This document shows positions 1 through 12,410 of a DNA stretch of 64,000 bases, piece by piece. Position numbers and translations under genes: made by a program. Source of the stretch: Hirundichthys speculiger (lineage: Eukaryota > Chordata > Actinopteri > Beloniformes > Exocoetidae); contig JAGFBZ010002349.1 in assembly GCA_018398805.1 (NCBI GenBank), positions 62,001-126,000 of the forward strand. Direction: 5' to 3'. The notes below the pieces were generated by a model, which searched no databases, had not been told where the DNA came from, and saw nothing but the letters and a program-made list of their open reading frames with translations. Position 1 is the stretch's first letter; each line of letters opens with the position of its first letter.

Positions 1-777
1 AATTCCAGGAAAAATAAAAGTAAAAACCTCCATAGTGAGGTTTGATGTGTGTGTGTGTGTGTTGTGAGTGTGAGTTTGAGTGTACGTGAGTATTTCATGT
101 GAGGTGTCGACTCTAATGAGGTCTTTTCCTGGACCTGGCAGGCTGCAGCTCAGATTGGCTCGCCTTATTGCAGCCATGTATCTGCAGAAGTGCGTCCTGG
201 ACCCGGTGTGGGTGTGACAGTGTGTCACCTCTGGGTGTCATTCCAGGTGATGCAGCCTTTACAGCCTTCCTGCAGAGCCACCGCCTGTTCCTAACAAGGA
301 CACGGAGGCTCGCAGATGCAACGACACAACAACCGTCGCAGACAGTTTCTGACACACCGCCGCCGTGAACACGTACGACACGGAGGACTGAACGACAGAA
401 CGAAACGCCCTCACGGCCAAGGAGACCGGCGGCTAACGCTTTCATTCTCTCACATACACAGTTTCACCCTTCAAAGATACAAAACAGTTGAGACACTGTG
501 TGAAGTGTTCAATAAAAACAGTACAGTGAACCCTCACAGGTCGCGGTCTCCGTACATCGCGGAGGTTTCAGAAAAAAAAATATTCAAAAAAAATTGTTTT
601 AATTGAAAAAAATTTAAAACGAAGTGCACGAGGCTGAAGCGAACACATCGACTCTTAGGAAGCAACAAGGATGCCCCATGAATGAAAATGGAGGCCTCTG
701 ATTGGCTGCTACGACGGCCATTACTGCATACCTGTCAAAATGCATACCTCATTTTAGCTGGAAAGTCCCGTATTTTT
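1..777. other. No gene recognised
   Basis: (TG) tract at 47-62, then GC-richer sequence (130-450) with short frames on both strands that match no family, then A-rich DNA. GGAGGCCTCTGATTGGCTGC at 692 resembles a segment inside elements G and H (GGCCTCTGATTGGTC), so 640-777 may be a transposon fragment. Confidence 0.5.
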
Positions 778-1520
778 TAGTTTTTGTTTTTTATCTTTTA
801 ATCTCATGGAAGCTTTAGATGAGAGGAATGAGGGAGAGGAGAGACTGCTGCTGGCTTGCACACGTTAGCATTAGCTTCCGTTAGCTCACGTTAGCACGAT
901 TTCAAAACTCCATGGAAGTGATTGTTATGTTGTAGGTGGCTGATCAGGTTTTACGTATTAAAGCTTGTGCTTCCCTCCTCGTAGAATTCACTCGGAGGAT
1001 TCGTCACAAATAACCACCAAACTATCTTCTTCTGAAACTTTAACCAAGTTCCACGCCGCCATGTTTGTTGTGATCAGCGCTGTGCTGCAGGCTGCATTCA
1101 AGGTGTAACGTAAATTCCCACGTTTCCTCGTTTGCTAGTCGTTCTTTCAGCCTTTTCTATTTTTTTCTATTTTTTATGTGTAACATGAGGGAAAATACTG
1201 CAAATATCAATTCAAGTCAGCAACTACTAAAATTATGACCGAGTTAACGAGTTGTTTTCTGGCATGAGGGAGTATTCTTGATTTTCCTTATTGAGTAATC
1301 GTTTTTCTGATTATGCCGACATCACTTGAACATAACATTCACTGCTGGTCATTCAAGGCTCAGAGGGAGCGAGGCACTGCTGTGTTGACAGAAATATAAA
1401 TGTTATCGGGGCTATTCATCGTGATATCGGAGTTATCGGGATGACGCCATAATTTCCTGTTATCGGTCCGATAGTTATCGCCCCGATAGTTATTGGTCCG
1501 ATAGTTATCGTGCACCCCTA
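778..1520 (+). mobile_element. hAT family A copy A1, left part missing
   Basis: Begins abruptly in the TAATCTCATGGAAGCTTTAG region and runs through the BED relic to the right end GTTATCGTGCACCCCTA. The left 350 bp (ACACACATATACC side) is absent, so no duplication can be scored. The right end has an extra CCGATAGTTATCG repeat compared with A4. Confidence 0.85.
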
Positions 1521-2368
1521 CCCAACTGTATTGGAAAAGAGGATATACAACACAGTCAATAACAGAATTGAGAGTCTGTGTTGTGTTCAACATGGCCTCG
1601 CTCCCCTTTTGTTTCCAATTAGCTTCTTTAAGAAAAAAAGGATTGTAAAATACAGAAGAGAAAATGAAGAAAGAGCATCAGTTGTCACAAGCAGGGTTTC
1701 CTATCACTTCCTGACATCAGCAGACTATTCTTCTGCCGTCACACATGACAGATGAGAAGCTCAGAAAAGTTGGACGTGTTTTTTTTTATTTTTCTCTTTC
1801 CAAATCCAACATATTTTGTTCTGAATGGCAGGAAATGAATGGTCTCTCTCCGAGGACACTCATTTATCTGCTCACCATGCTCATCCTGGAGCACACTTTT
1901 TATCATCAACCAGTCACCAACAGCGGTAAAATTGCTTAATTAAAGCATGAATGTTTAATAAACCCTGAGGCGGCGGGAGGCGGGACCTCAGACAGGCCGT
2001 CTGTCGGAGAGCAGCCTCCAGGGAAGACATGAGCAGCTGAGTCTTCTGAGACGGAATAATCTAGAAGAGATGAGAAATTTCATGTCCATCAAGGTTAATG
2101 CCATGAACTTTAAAGTGACTGCATTCTGCTCATTTTCAGTTATCTTATTTTAAACTGGTATCTCTGGAGGATCCCTACTCACAGAAGAACTTCAAAAGCC
2201 CGTGAATCATCTCAGGACGACAGAGAATCTTCCTTAAAACAAGCAGCTTTGAAGTGTTTCTGATTGGTCAACGTCCTGGAGGCTTGCCGATGGGCGGAGC
2301 TAATCGTGGCACAGCTCCTGTTACTGGTCAGACACTTGCATTCAACGTATCAACATGTCAGTCAGTGC
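1521..2368. other. No gene recognised
   Basis: AT-rich intronic-type sequence between A1 and N1; short frames only, no domain or repeat identified. Confidence 0.5.
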
Positions 2369-3111
2369 GTTTACATGGGAAGTTTAATTCCTCTTTAATT
2401 CAGAATTAAAGTTAAAGCCCAATAAAAGTTACCATGTAAACACTTAATTCCATATGAAAATGTCAATTCCAAATTAAACTTAATTCCGAAGTAAGCGGCT
2501 GGTTTATTCTGATTTTAATTCCGAATTAAATAATTCCGCGGTCATGTAAACACTCATTCCTGTTTAAATTAATTCCCGTCTTTCTGCGCATGCTAGTTCT
2601 CTTGCCCGTCTGTCACGATGACGCTTATATTCCGCACTGGGCTTGTTTTCAAAACAAAGTTTCAAGATGGCGGCACGCAGTAAACGGTGTTCAAGAGCAG
2701 AGACGATTTATTTAATAAATAGCTTGGAGGAACTGGAAATAATTAAAAGAACAGATGGCAGGAAACATAAAAATTGTGATCTTTTCAAAGTTGTAGCGGC
2801 TAGGCTAAATGAAGGAGGTTTCACAGATAGAGACGCCACCCAGGTCAAAAATAAGCGAAAAGTTGTTGCTAACCGAGTTAGCTAAGTTTGTTTTCTTTCG
2901 GTAGATGTAGAGACGTCCGCCCCCCCCATCCAATCAGAACCCTTCCCAACCCCCAGACCTAAAGCGGAGTTGGATAAAGCCGAACTAACGTGTTTTCCAT
3001 GTAAACCTTATTTCAGAATTACTATTTCCATGTAAACTCGAAGGAAAATAGTTTAGTTCGGAATTATTTAATTCCTAATATTAATTCCGAATTAAAAAAC
3101 ATCATGTAACC
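2369..3111 (+). mobile_element. Family N copy 1 with SANT/Myb-like ORF
   Basis: Ends GTTTACATGGGAAGTTTAAT and ATTAAAAAACATCATGTAAC form imperfect inverted repeats. The motif CATGTAAAC (or its complement) recurs along both arms (2433, 2543, 2998, 3031, 3103). No 8-bp duplication is visible, so this is not hAT-like; PIF/Harbinger or a related group is possible. The only coding part is the SANT-like ORF at 2667-2885. Confidence 0.78.
2667..2885 (+). CDS. Small SANT/Myb-like DNA-binding ORF (family N)
   Basis: ATG at 2667 (AAGATGG context) opens about 72 codons: MAARSKRCSRAETIYLINSL, EELEIIKRTDGRKHKN, FKVVAARLNEGGFTDRDATQ, VKNKRKVVANRVS. Helices with L.xL, VAARL and the final Q.KNK..V fit a Myb/SANT-like (trihelix) fold, although the usual tryptophans are replaced. 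It stops where a transposase partner or second exon would begin. The second copy at 57039-57278 is nearly identical. Function unproven; it may be a relic of the Myb-like accessory protein of a Harbinger-type transposon. Confidence 0.55.
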   Translation: MAARSKRCSRAETIYLINSLEELEIIKRTDGRKHKNCDLFKVVAARLNEGGFTDRDATQVKNKRKVVANRVS

Positions 3112-3644
3112 GCAGCCAGTAGCTCTAAGCTGTTAAGTTTCCACCTCAAATCCTGCCAGACTTGCTGGAGCCAGAATCAGATCCTGAATCTGGAAAGTGG
3201 AAATCAAAGTTTACAGCTGAAGCTGCTCGTGTGTGATTTTAAACATCATTTTGTCCTTTAGTCAGATGAACTGATTGTCTTCTTCTTCTGCCATGAAACA
3301 GAGCAGAAAAGTCTTGTTATCTGGTGTCTGTTACATTTGACAAATGGACCGCCTCTCACAGATTCATTTCCTGTGAACGGTGAAGATGGGGTGGTCAACA
3401 TAACGCAAAGCATCTTGGGATTGCAGCACATTGAAATGGTGAACAGCACCCAACTCTATGCTAATAAATGAGTAAAACCTGAGGCCGTTAACTAATCAAA
3501 GTGGACATAGATGATGATTTCACAAATAGGAGACGAGGCTTAAGTGTACGCACTACAAAGAGGACGCCTGCACACAAAAATCACTCACAGTATAATAATA
3601 GACTCAATTAAAGCCACTGTAACCCCTGCGTTTGCACTAAAATG

Positions 3645-3675
<31 letters not shown>

Positions 3676-4519
3676 GTACACACTGGTTGCCAACACAGCA
3701 CAGTTTACTCACCACTTGTGGTTCAGATTCACACTCTTCCTCCACTGGAGGAGCACCAACGTTCAGCTCTGAGCTACGTCCATGTTTTAAACATTTTGCT
3801 ACAGTAATGAATCTGCAGACCCCATTAAAAATATAAAAAACCCTAACTGTCTACACGCGCAGGAGGAACGATACAATAAAGACAATCTAAAAGCAAAGGA
3901 TGTTTCAGGCAGAGATTTCGGCCAGTCATGGATATTATGGGATATGCATTTGCAGTGATGTAATGTAGATGAAGTTTAAATGTGTCCTTTATATATGAAT
4001 TGGTGTAGATTTGAAATGCCGCTCTGGAATAAAAGCTTTTTTCTCTGCATATATATATTAATGGTTAACACATGTTGTATTAATAGTAGGCCTGTTTGTC
4101 GAGTGATATTAATATCTAATGTGGAATATCTAATCCAATGTGGGATATTGCTCAGGTGCCATTGCATTGTTTTTGGGTCACGTAGCTGTCGGAAGAAATA
4201 ATCTAAACGTATTAATAAACAGTGTTTAAGAATGACTGCATTTCCTCAACTAACAACAGCTGTATGTGAGTTACAATGATCATCTCTGCTTGTATACAAA
4301 TGGAGATTAACCACTTGCACCCTTGTCTAATGGACTAGCGCCTTTTTAAGTGTTGCACAACTGCCTTTTTTTTTTTTAAATCTTGCAGCATATGCTACTT
4401 TTCTTGTGCAAATGTTTGCGTAAGAGTAAAAGTTTCCTTCACCAACACACTTTCACAGTCTGATCTAATATTTTTTTATTAATTCCCAAAATCCCGATTC
4501 TGCCAGAGAGGATCAAAAT
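3112..4519. other. No gene recognised
   Basis: Unique-looking AT-rich sequence with a (CA) tract at 3643-3667. Nothing coding. Confidence 0.5.
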
Positions 4520-5397
4520 TAGGGCATGATAACTGTTTTTTTAAACCGATACCGATAACTGATAACTGATAACACACACATATACCTAAGATCATTACAT
4601 CAATACTATGAACAAAACCAAAAATAGTTTGGACTCTTTAAACAAACAGATATTTATTTTTTCCAATGAAAAACTATTGTCAAGCCTCTCAAACATTTTC
4701 TTAAAGCTATCAAACAAACCTATTTGATATCTCACATTAACTTAAATAAGGTTCATTACTGACTGATATAAAAAATAAAGGCTCCTTGAACTGATGGAAA
4801 TACATGCATCAGAATTACTAACTGAAAAAGATTAACATTTAAAGGATTTTGGCTTGTGGTTCCATTTAAATTATTACCTTTAATTAAAGTAAATGAGGTT
4901 CAGTAGTTTTTATTTTTTAATCTCATGGAAGCTTTAGATGAGAGAGATGAGGGAGAGGAGAGACTGCTGCTGGCTAGCGCACATTAGCATTAGCTTCCGT
5001 TAGCTCACATTAGCGCGGTTTCAAAACTCCATGGAAGTGATTGTTATGTTGTAGGTGGCTGATCAGGTTTTACGTATTAAAGCTTGTGCTTCCCTCCTCG
5101 TAGAATTCACTCGGAGGATTCGTCACAAATAACCACCAAACTATCTTCTTCTGAAACTTTAACGAAGTTCCACGCCGCCATGTTTGTTGTGATCAGCGCT
5201 GTGCTGCAGGCTGCATTCAAGGTGTAACGTAAATTCCGACATTCCCTTGTTTGCTAGTTGTTCTTTCAGCCTTTTCTATTATTTTCTTTTTTTTATGTGT
5301 AACATTTTGGAAAATACTGCGAATATCAATTCAAGTCAGCAACTACCAAAATTATGAACGAGTTAACGAGTTGTTTTCTGGCATGAGTGAAAGCTTG
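4520..5397 (+). mobile_element. hAT family A copy A2, right end missing
   Basis: Starts TAGGGCATGATAACTG and includes the ACACACATATACC segment, the AT-rich middle and the BED relic, then stops after TTTTCTGGCATGAG. The final 240 bp with the CCGATAGTTATCG terminus is missing. The lost base in the left terminus (GGGCATG for GGGATGCATG) also marks it as decayed. Confidence 0.85.
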
Positions 5398-5599
5398 AAG
5401 CAGAGGATTTAATAAGTTAAAATGGCAAGAAAAATACATGAAGCCTTAAAGTTTGTTGCTCTTCATTTTACATTAAAGATTATTATTTAACAAACAACAA
5501 TCTAACAAGACCACTTTGTGGTGGTAGGTGCCGATCGCCCCCTTTTATAAAGGCATAAACACGAATAACTGGTTAGAACCCACTTAAAGTTAAAAGTTA

Positions 5600-6009
5600 C
5601 ACTGCAAAAACTCAAAATCTTACCAAGTATATTTTTCTAATTTCTAGTCAATATATCTCATCACACTTAATATAAGACACAATCACCTAAAGAGTAACAT
5701 TTCAGTGAGATATAGGAACTTGTTTTTAGACATTTAGTGCATCTTGAATATCTTGTTAAGTGAAACAGTCTTGAAAACATCTTGTTTTGTTTCATATCTC
5801 AGATGAAACAAGTTTTTTTTGACATGTCATAAGATTTTTAAGCTAATTTCAAGATCTTGTCAGGCTTAAATATATTGTCTTATTTCAAGAAATCTTATTA
5901 AGCAAATTTTCACTTGTTCCATTGGCAGATTTTTTTTGCTTATTACAAGCAAAAAATATCTTGTATTAATTTTTTTAAATTTATTTTTTGAGTGGCCTTT
6001 TTTCCAGTG
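5600..6009. mobile_element. CACTG...CAGTG short DNA transposon
   Basis: 410 bp from CACTGCAAAAACTCAAAATC to TTTTTTCCAGTG, full of TCTTATT / TTTCAAG / ATCTTG motifs in both orientations. The CACTG/CAGTG termini and internal layout suggest a non-autonomous CACTA/EnSpm-like element. Target duplication not decidable. The frame reading through it at 5866-6132 is not a gene. Confidence 0.55.
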
Positions 6010-6422
6010 TAAAAAGTGAACTAGTGTCCCATTGCTTGTCTGTACCACAGTTCTGATCCAGTTGGATCCAACAACCACAACCTCATAAAAGGGGAGGGGA
6101 CCCCCAAGAGCAAAGGAAAATGAAGGGGCCATTCATAAATAATCTTAAATGCAATCAATACTCAGTCACAGATGAGCTTGCAGAGTACGCCAGGTAAACT
6201 GATCCGTAGAGACACGGTTCTAGAGAAACAGGCATAGAGCTCATATTCTATAGATCTATGATTCTGTGGTTATATGCTCTAAAAGGTTACATACATCTAA
6301 GAAAGATGATGAGTTTTACAATAAAGCTACCATTTGTTGCTCTCAGTGTTTGTAACTCAAACGTTAATGGTCATTGACACCATGAAATATCAAGCTGGCA
6401 GGGTTGGTCACCTGACTGGAAA

Positions 6423-6812
6423 CCCTAACCCCTAACCCTTAACCTCTAACCCTAACCCCTAACCCTAACTCTAACCCTAACTCTAACCCCTAACCCCTAT
6501 CCCTAACCCCTAACCCCTAAGCCTAACCCTAACCCCTAACCCTAACCCCTTAACCCTAACCCCTAACCCCCAACCCTAACCCCTAACCCTAACTCTAACC
6601 CCTAACCCTAACCCTAATCCCTAACCCCCTAACCCTAACCCTTTACCCCAACCCCTAACCCCTAACCCTAACCCTAACCCCTAACCCCTAACCCCTAACC
6701 CCCCCTAACCCTAACCCCCAACCCCCCAACCCCTAACCCCCTAACAACCGTAACCCCCTAACCCTAACTCCTTACCCCAACCCCTAACCCCCTAACCCTA
6801 ACCCCTAACCCC
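6423..6812 (+). repeat. Degenerate telomere-like (CCCTAA)n block
   Basis: About 390 bp almost entirely of CCCTAA, CCCCTAA, CTCTAA and CCTTAA variants, C-rich on this strand. It is an internal telomere-like array, not a chromosome end, because unique and transposon sequence lies on both sides. The excess of CCCCTAA variants shows divergence from the vertebrate TTAGGG hexamer. Confidence 0.95.
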
Positions 6813-7904
6813 AACTCATCTCAGCGTTGCAGTTAGGTCAGGACTGGGTGGGATCACTATTTGGCAATCTATTAACTATTAACTGGTGTTTTATAAAGTG
6901 TCTACAATCTGATAAACAACCTAATCATAAACCTTTTTTCAGGGATTTCTTCTTGTTCCTGTGGTTTTCATTTCATGGCTCTTATTTCTCGAGAGTACGA
7001 TAAATTAAAAAGCCTTTTAGGACAGTTTAAGGTTTTTTTTTTTGTTTGTTTTTTGTAAGGTTGTTTAAAATGAAGCTTAATGTCTTCACAAGTTAAAACC
7101 TTAAAGTCGTTTAGTATTTGACTTATGCGTCTCCCCTGTGAAGGCCTTTGTAAAGCGCTCTATAAACTAAGACTATAACGTAGACTGAGTCCGGTAACCT
7201 CATGTGACTCCTTATACAGCTGTACCCGTCGTAAAATTTTTATGTTGATGTTCAGGATCTTAATTTAAGAGGCCCTCAGAAGGACGTGGAAGAATTTTGT
7301 CCCTCTTAAATATCTACATAGACATTAACCTCAGGAACTTGTCATTAATCGGTCCTAACTGGACAGTTTCTGGTAACAGTAACAAGGACGGTTTGGTTGA
7401 TTTAGCAGAGTGATGGAAGGAAAAATGAGACTTTAATGGTCTCCTTCTAGGCTTCAAGCGTACCAGTTCGTCTGGAAATGTCAGATTCAGAGAGAGATCA
7501 CATCAAATCCACAACTTTGATACATCTGTCTGACAGAGTGAGTGACAGCTCAAGAAATCACAAGGGACCACCGTCCAGAAACAGGTGACATCACCTGGAG
7601 GGAAGACGCCATCTTCAGCCCTGTTTCCTGCGGAGGAGGATGAACGTGAGCGCTGCAGCTCTGCAGCCTCGTCCATGAGGAGCAGCGAGGTTTCCTGCAG
7701 CACGGCTAACGCATCTGCTCCTCTACACGCTTTCACGTGTGGAATCTAACACGCCTCTGCACAAGCAAACCAACTGCAGAACACACACACACATGCTTGG
7801 AGAGAGGGTGGCTGGCTGAGGGAGGTGATCAGGTTCATTTCAGGTGTGTGTGCACGTTCAGCAGGGAGGTGTGGCGTTCATAGATAGAAAAAAAAAGGAA
7901 GAGA
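6813..7904. other. No gene recognised
   Basis: Sequence between the telomere-like block and H2. The frame at 7503-7736 (minus) has no recognisable domain. Confidence 0.5.
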
Positions 7905-8882
7905 GATTTTATCGATTCTGCGATATATATCGATATTTTATTTCCCCGAAGAATATTGATTTTTCAGCCGCAGGTATCGATATTCTAAGCTCCCTTCAAA
8001 AGAAGGGAGCTAAGAATCCCGCACGGACGCTCTTCCTGTAAAGTGCAGGAAGAGCTATTAAGTCCTCCAGCCACTAGTGTTGCTGTAGAGCGTTTCTAAC
8101 AGGTTATCCAGAAGCTTCTTTCTCTTCCAGCTAGAGCTGATCCAGTCAGGAGGATGGTGGCGAGTATAAACGCAGCGCCTGCGTGATTAAAAGCAGATGT
8201 GTGGGAGCAGTTCGGGTTTAAAAAGAAAAAGGAAAGATTTAGACAAAAGTAAACGTGAAGTATTCTGGAAATACCACCAACCCGCGAGGCGAGCCCACCT
8301 GAAACGTCACCACCCGGACAAGCTAATGCTAACTGAGAGCTAGCGGCAACGTGTCGCAGTTACTTTTGATTGATTTTTGAAGCGTGTCTGCGCTGTTATT
8401 CAACGCCACAACGGAGAGCGACAATCACGAACTAGCTAAACTTACTAAACCTTATCTTGCGTTTTTTTATCACTTCCTCACCGTCTCGGCCGTATCCAGA
8501 CCCACATTCATCTCTATCTCCCTCCATGAATTACTAGAATATGTGCTGTCTTTGTAGCGTGGAGAACCAGAATCGTTGACAGAATGTGGGTACTGTCCTC
8601 ATTTCTTGTTTTTTCGATTAAAGAAAAGCGGATGTAGAATTGACCACGAACATCAGAGGCCTCCTTTCTCTCCTCTCTGTCTGCAGTCACCTACCTTTCA
8701 GTTCAGTTAATTCAAACCAAATTGAAAACAAACTCACGAGATGTCACCAAAATCACTTTGTCCTGTTTCAATATAAAATCTTTCAGAAAATGATGTAAAT
8801 GTATTGTTAGAAAAATATCGATATAATATCGTATCGTGAGCCAAATGTATCGTATCGCGAGATTAGTGTATCGCTACAGCGC
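7905..8882 (-). mobile_element. Element H copy 2, decayed
   Basis: Reverse-orientation copy with matching subterminal blocks (TTTTATCGATTCTGCGATAT at the left, TCGTATCGTGAGCC and TTAGTGTATCGCT at the right). The CAGGGCTGG termini are eroded and no duplication is seen. The MADF relic is on the minus strand at about 8460-8645 with several frameshifts. Two hairpins not present in H1 lie at 7982-8017 and 8029-8055. Confidence 0.82.
7982..8055. repeat. Two adjacent hairpins inside element H2
   Basis: First hairpin: 7982-7997 pairs with 8002-8017 (one mismatch, AAAA loop). Second: GCTCTTCCTG 8029-8038 pairs exactly with 8046-8055. The H1 copy has single, unpaired versions of the same segments (GAAGGGATCTTAGAAT at 44917), so the arms arose after divergence. 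Confidence 0.9.
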
Positions 8883-9466
8883 TAATATTGAGGCAAAGCC
8901 AGGCTAGTTTCTTTCCCACGGTCAGAACCAGTCCAGGCCCGCCATGGTGCCCGAATCCTGGACTCACTTTTTTTGAGCGCCCAAGCAGGATTGGAGGAAC
9001 AATCGAGGTAGAAGGGTAGTTTACCAGTTCAGCATCTCTCGCTCTCTCTCTCTCTCCGTTTATTTTATGGCTCTTTTTATTAACTTTATTCATGATAGGG
9101 ATTATGATAGGATTTTCTTTCATCTATCATTAATGTACATCCATTTTCTGTAACTGTTTGATCCCGCTCAGAGCCACATGGATCTGCTGGAGCCTAACTC
9201 AGCCGTCTGAGGGCAAAAGGCTCCTCATTGACATTTGGGATGGATTTAGTTTTAGATCAACTCCAGTTACATTTAGTGTCATCTCTCAGCATTTACTCGC
9301 TCACTCCCTTTGCGGGTTGGGGTTAGGGTTAGGTTTTCAGTTTACTAAATCACTAGAATCACTTCATCAGTGCTCAGTCTACATGGCAGAATCATTTAAC
9401 TAAAACACTTAAGCCTGGTTTATGCTCAGAAATCAGGTCGTCTGCGTGCGTGACGCAGATATGCCC
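8883..9466. other. No gene recognised
   Basis: Contains a (CT) run near 9033-9055 and a short GGGTTAGGGTTAG (9318-9335), a second tiny telomere-like piece. 8900-9000 may be part of an older repeat. Confidence 0.45.
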
Positions 9467-10622
9467 CAAGGGTGTAACCATGGTATAGACATTGGGGGGG
9501 TCCAAATGAGAGCCCTCCCCTAGAATTTTTTTTAAAGGTGCATTTCCCACAGTTCTGTGATTTTTATTTATTGACCATCTGAAATCACATTTAAAGGAAT
9601 AGTCCAATTTCTCTGAGATAGAGCGAATAGGATTAGCTTCCAGCTGGAAAAAAAAATTACATGCCTAAAGCATGTTGATGAAATATTGTGATTAGAACGA
9701 CAAAAATCATAGCACATGATGGACTTTTAATTCCAAGTTAATTTGTATTTTGTTGATTTGTCTCAAAATGAATTCTGCACTTTATACTGAAACATTTAAT
9801 GAATGAAATCAATATAGATTTGTACAAAGAATTAAATGTAAATATTGATGTTAATTGATATATATACAGATTTATTCATTTGACATTAAAAAAAAAATAG
9901 TGTGGCCTGTCCTTACAGCGTCCCTCTCCCTGTCTCTCTGTGCTGCCTGCTTATGACCAGATATTATTTTGTACCAGAAGAACAGTAACTGACCCTGAGG
10001 ATATTTTTAATTTGATATTTGATATTTGTTTGTATTACTACGTTCACACCACACATACACGCGACACACGAGAGAGAAAACAGCAGCACACGGAAGACCA
10101 TCATATGATACAGTCTCTTCACTTCAAGCTAGCTAGCTCAACAACAAACACTGAGCCCTTTTTAAACAAGTTAAATATTTCAAATTAATTAATTAAAATT
10201 AACACACTCTCTGTATGACAACATCACTCCTCTTTTCCTATCTAGTTGCTTACTGTCTGAAAAAAACTTCGTATGTCCTGTTTTTTTCTGCTTTTGGGTA
10301 TAGACATTGCTCCTCCTTTCTTTCAATTCAACGCTCTATTGTTTCGTCTGTCGGAGCCGCTTCAAACCGAGAGGCGTTAAATGGGCGCAACCAAGTGTAC
10401 AACTGGGAGGGGAGTGGTCACACACTTTAGTGTTCCTTATAAACGGAAATAAATTGATCGGTAAATTTTCGGAAATAACAAGAGACGGACTGTAAAGCCA
10501 GGTTTCATAAAAGGAGGAAATATTTAACATATTTACACATAATATTGGGGGAGTCAGATTGGTATTTTCCCAGTATTGGGGGGGACACGACCCCCCCCAA
10601 AGAATGTGTGGTTACGCCCATG
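9467..10622. mobile_element. Element E copy 1
   Basis: Inverted ends CAAGGGTGTAACCATGG and TGGTTACGCCCATG, each followed inward by GGTATAGACATTGGGGGGG or its complement-like GGGGGGACACGACCCCCCCC. Compared with E2 it has an additional 440 bp (about 9508-9945) after TCCAAATGAGAGC. No clear 8-bp duplication; the right boundary runs straight into a MADF-bearing fragment. No transposase domain was recognised. Confidence 0.75.
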
Positions 10623-10639
10623 CCCCCCACCCTCCGCAG

Positions 10640-11000
10640 AAACTTTAGTGCACCTCCCCAAAATTGTAGGTGACCGCAGACAGTGCCGCAGGGAGGAGAG
10701 AAAGGAGGACTCTGATTGGTCGATTCTACATCCGCGGAGAAAAGAGCGCATCATTGAAGAAATGAGGAAGTACCCACATCTGTACGATTCTGGTTCTCCA
10801 CACTACAAAGACAGCACATATTCTAGTAATTCATGGAGGGAGATAGCGATGAATGTGGGTCTGGATACGGCCGAGACGGTGAGGAAGTGGAAAAACGCAA
10901 GAGATAAGTTTAGCAATTGTAGCTAGTTCGTGATTTTCCCTCTCGCGTTGTGGCGTTGAATAACATGGCGCAGACTGCGCTTCAAAATTGGGCACACGGT
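10640..11000 (+). pseudogene. MADF-domain fragment next to element E1
   Basis: The frame ending at TAG 10924-10926 reads ERIIEEMRKYPHLYDSGSPH, then YKDSTYSSNSWREIAMN and TAETVRKWKNARDKF. This is a MADF (SANT-like, Adf-1) DNA-binding domain: the LYD, W..IA and KWK..RD positions are all present. The surrounding DNA from about 10664 to 11000 matches the interior of elements G and H, so this is a piece of that group rather than part of E. No recognisable termini. Confidence 0.75.
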
Positions 11001-12410
11001 CAGTTTTGTTACCATTCAGTTGTTTGCCATTTAAGTTCGTCTACTGAACGGAGCACTGATCCTGATGCAGCTGCACCAACAACATTCTTTATTTTATTGC
11101 ATTACCAACTATTCAACTTTGTGTTAACTGACAAAGTCTGGCAAAATAACAGAGAATTAGAAGAATTAGAAGGTGTGCATTTGTGTTTGTGACTTTTTAA
11201 GTGTAATCATCCAGCCCTCCACGTACATTAGCTGTTAGCATGTGAGCTGTGAAGTAAGTGGATCGTTTCAGTGAGCGATATGGTTCGGTTTGTTCACCCA
11301 AAAGAGTTTTTCATCATTTGTGATCCACATAGTGAGGATATTCCATTAAAATGGCGGTGTGGCATTTCCAACAGAATCCAGTGTGGGCAGGTCTGAGGGG
11401 CAGCGCAGTGGCGCTAACAGCTCGATAGCGGGAACAGGAATCATTTTGATGTGTTAACTGAAGCAGGTGGCCCGGCTCAAGTGTGAGAAAACAGTTATTG
11501 GTGCTATTTGTGCCAAATTAGGTTTAACCAGCTAACAGGCTAACCCTAACCCACTCCAAGGATTCACTTTTCCCTCCAGCCCTGGTAATGTTTAATGAAT
11601 CCAATAATAGCAAAGAAATAAAAGAGGCAATACTAACATTGACATATGAAAATATGTAAATATTTTAATCTAAAGGTGACTTGAGGTAACAGCTGCTGGA
11701 ACTGGACTGGAATGGATTTTATCAAATTATATTGAACTTTTTACATTTTGAGTGTTTTCTGTTTAAAGTGACTTTGTCGTGAGCTGGCGCTGTAGACGTA
11801 AAGTTAATTGAGTTAATAGAATATTAGAGTTCAGTCTATTCAGTATTTCAATGCTAAATTTGATCAAAGATTTTACATTTTACACGAACCCAAAATGATT
11901 CCACGTGCTGTCAGAAAGATGTCACCGCTCAGACGTTCCCATGGCTTTATGGGTAAATTAAATGTGACTGTCCTTCAGCTTCGCCTCACCTCCGACTCGT
12001 CCTCATTTGTGTCGCTCCTGCTCAGACTGAGTCATGTCCTTTATCGTCTCCTCACATCCATCTGATCCATCTCCAGTCTCTGCCTCCCATCACATCCACC
12101 GACGGACAACAAATGACTGTCCTGGCCCCACGCCACACACTTAGACACTAATCACAGCACATCTATAAATCCATATGTATGACGGCAGGTCTACCAAAAG
12201 GATTTCCACAAAGTTAGAAATGACAAATGTTTGTCTCTCAACATTTCACTGTGAATGTCAGAACTTTCTAAAAATAGCCCTGCAGCAAGCAGCTCTCATC
12301 TCAAAGGTTAAAGATCTGTCACACACTGCAGAAGCTGCGTTCAAACACCAACAACAACTTGTTTCTTACAAGTATATATTCTCATGTTTAAAGAGGACAT
12401 TAATACAAAT
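11001..12410. other. No gene recognised
   Basis: Mixed sequence with a Tc1-end-like piece at 11553-11600. 11930-12150 is less AT-rich and may be conserved non-coding DNA; not testable here. Confidence 0.45.

Noticed and set aside
113..606. Overlapping frames of 66-110 codons on both strands
   Set aside because: No recognisable motif, overlapping on opposite strands, and no splice context; typical chance frames in GC-richer DNA.
9461..10626. ATGCCCC repeated at both borders of E1 as a target duplication
   Set aside because: The bases overlap the expected terminal sequence when compared with E2, so the match is probably coincidental.
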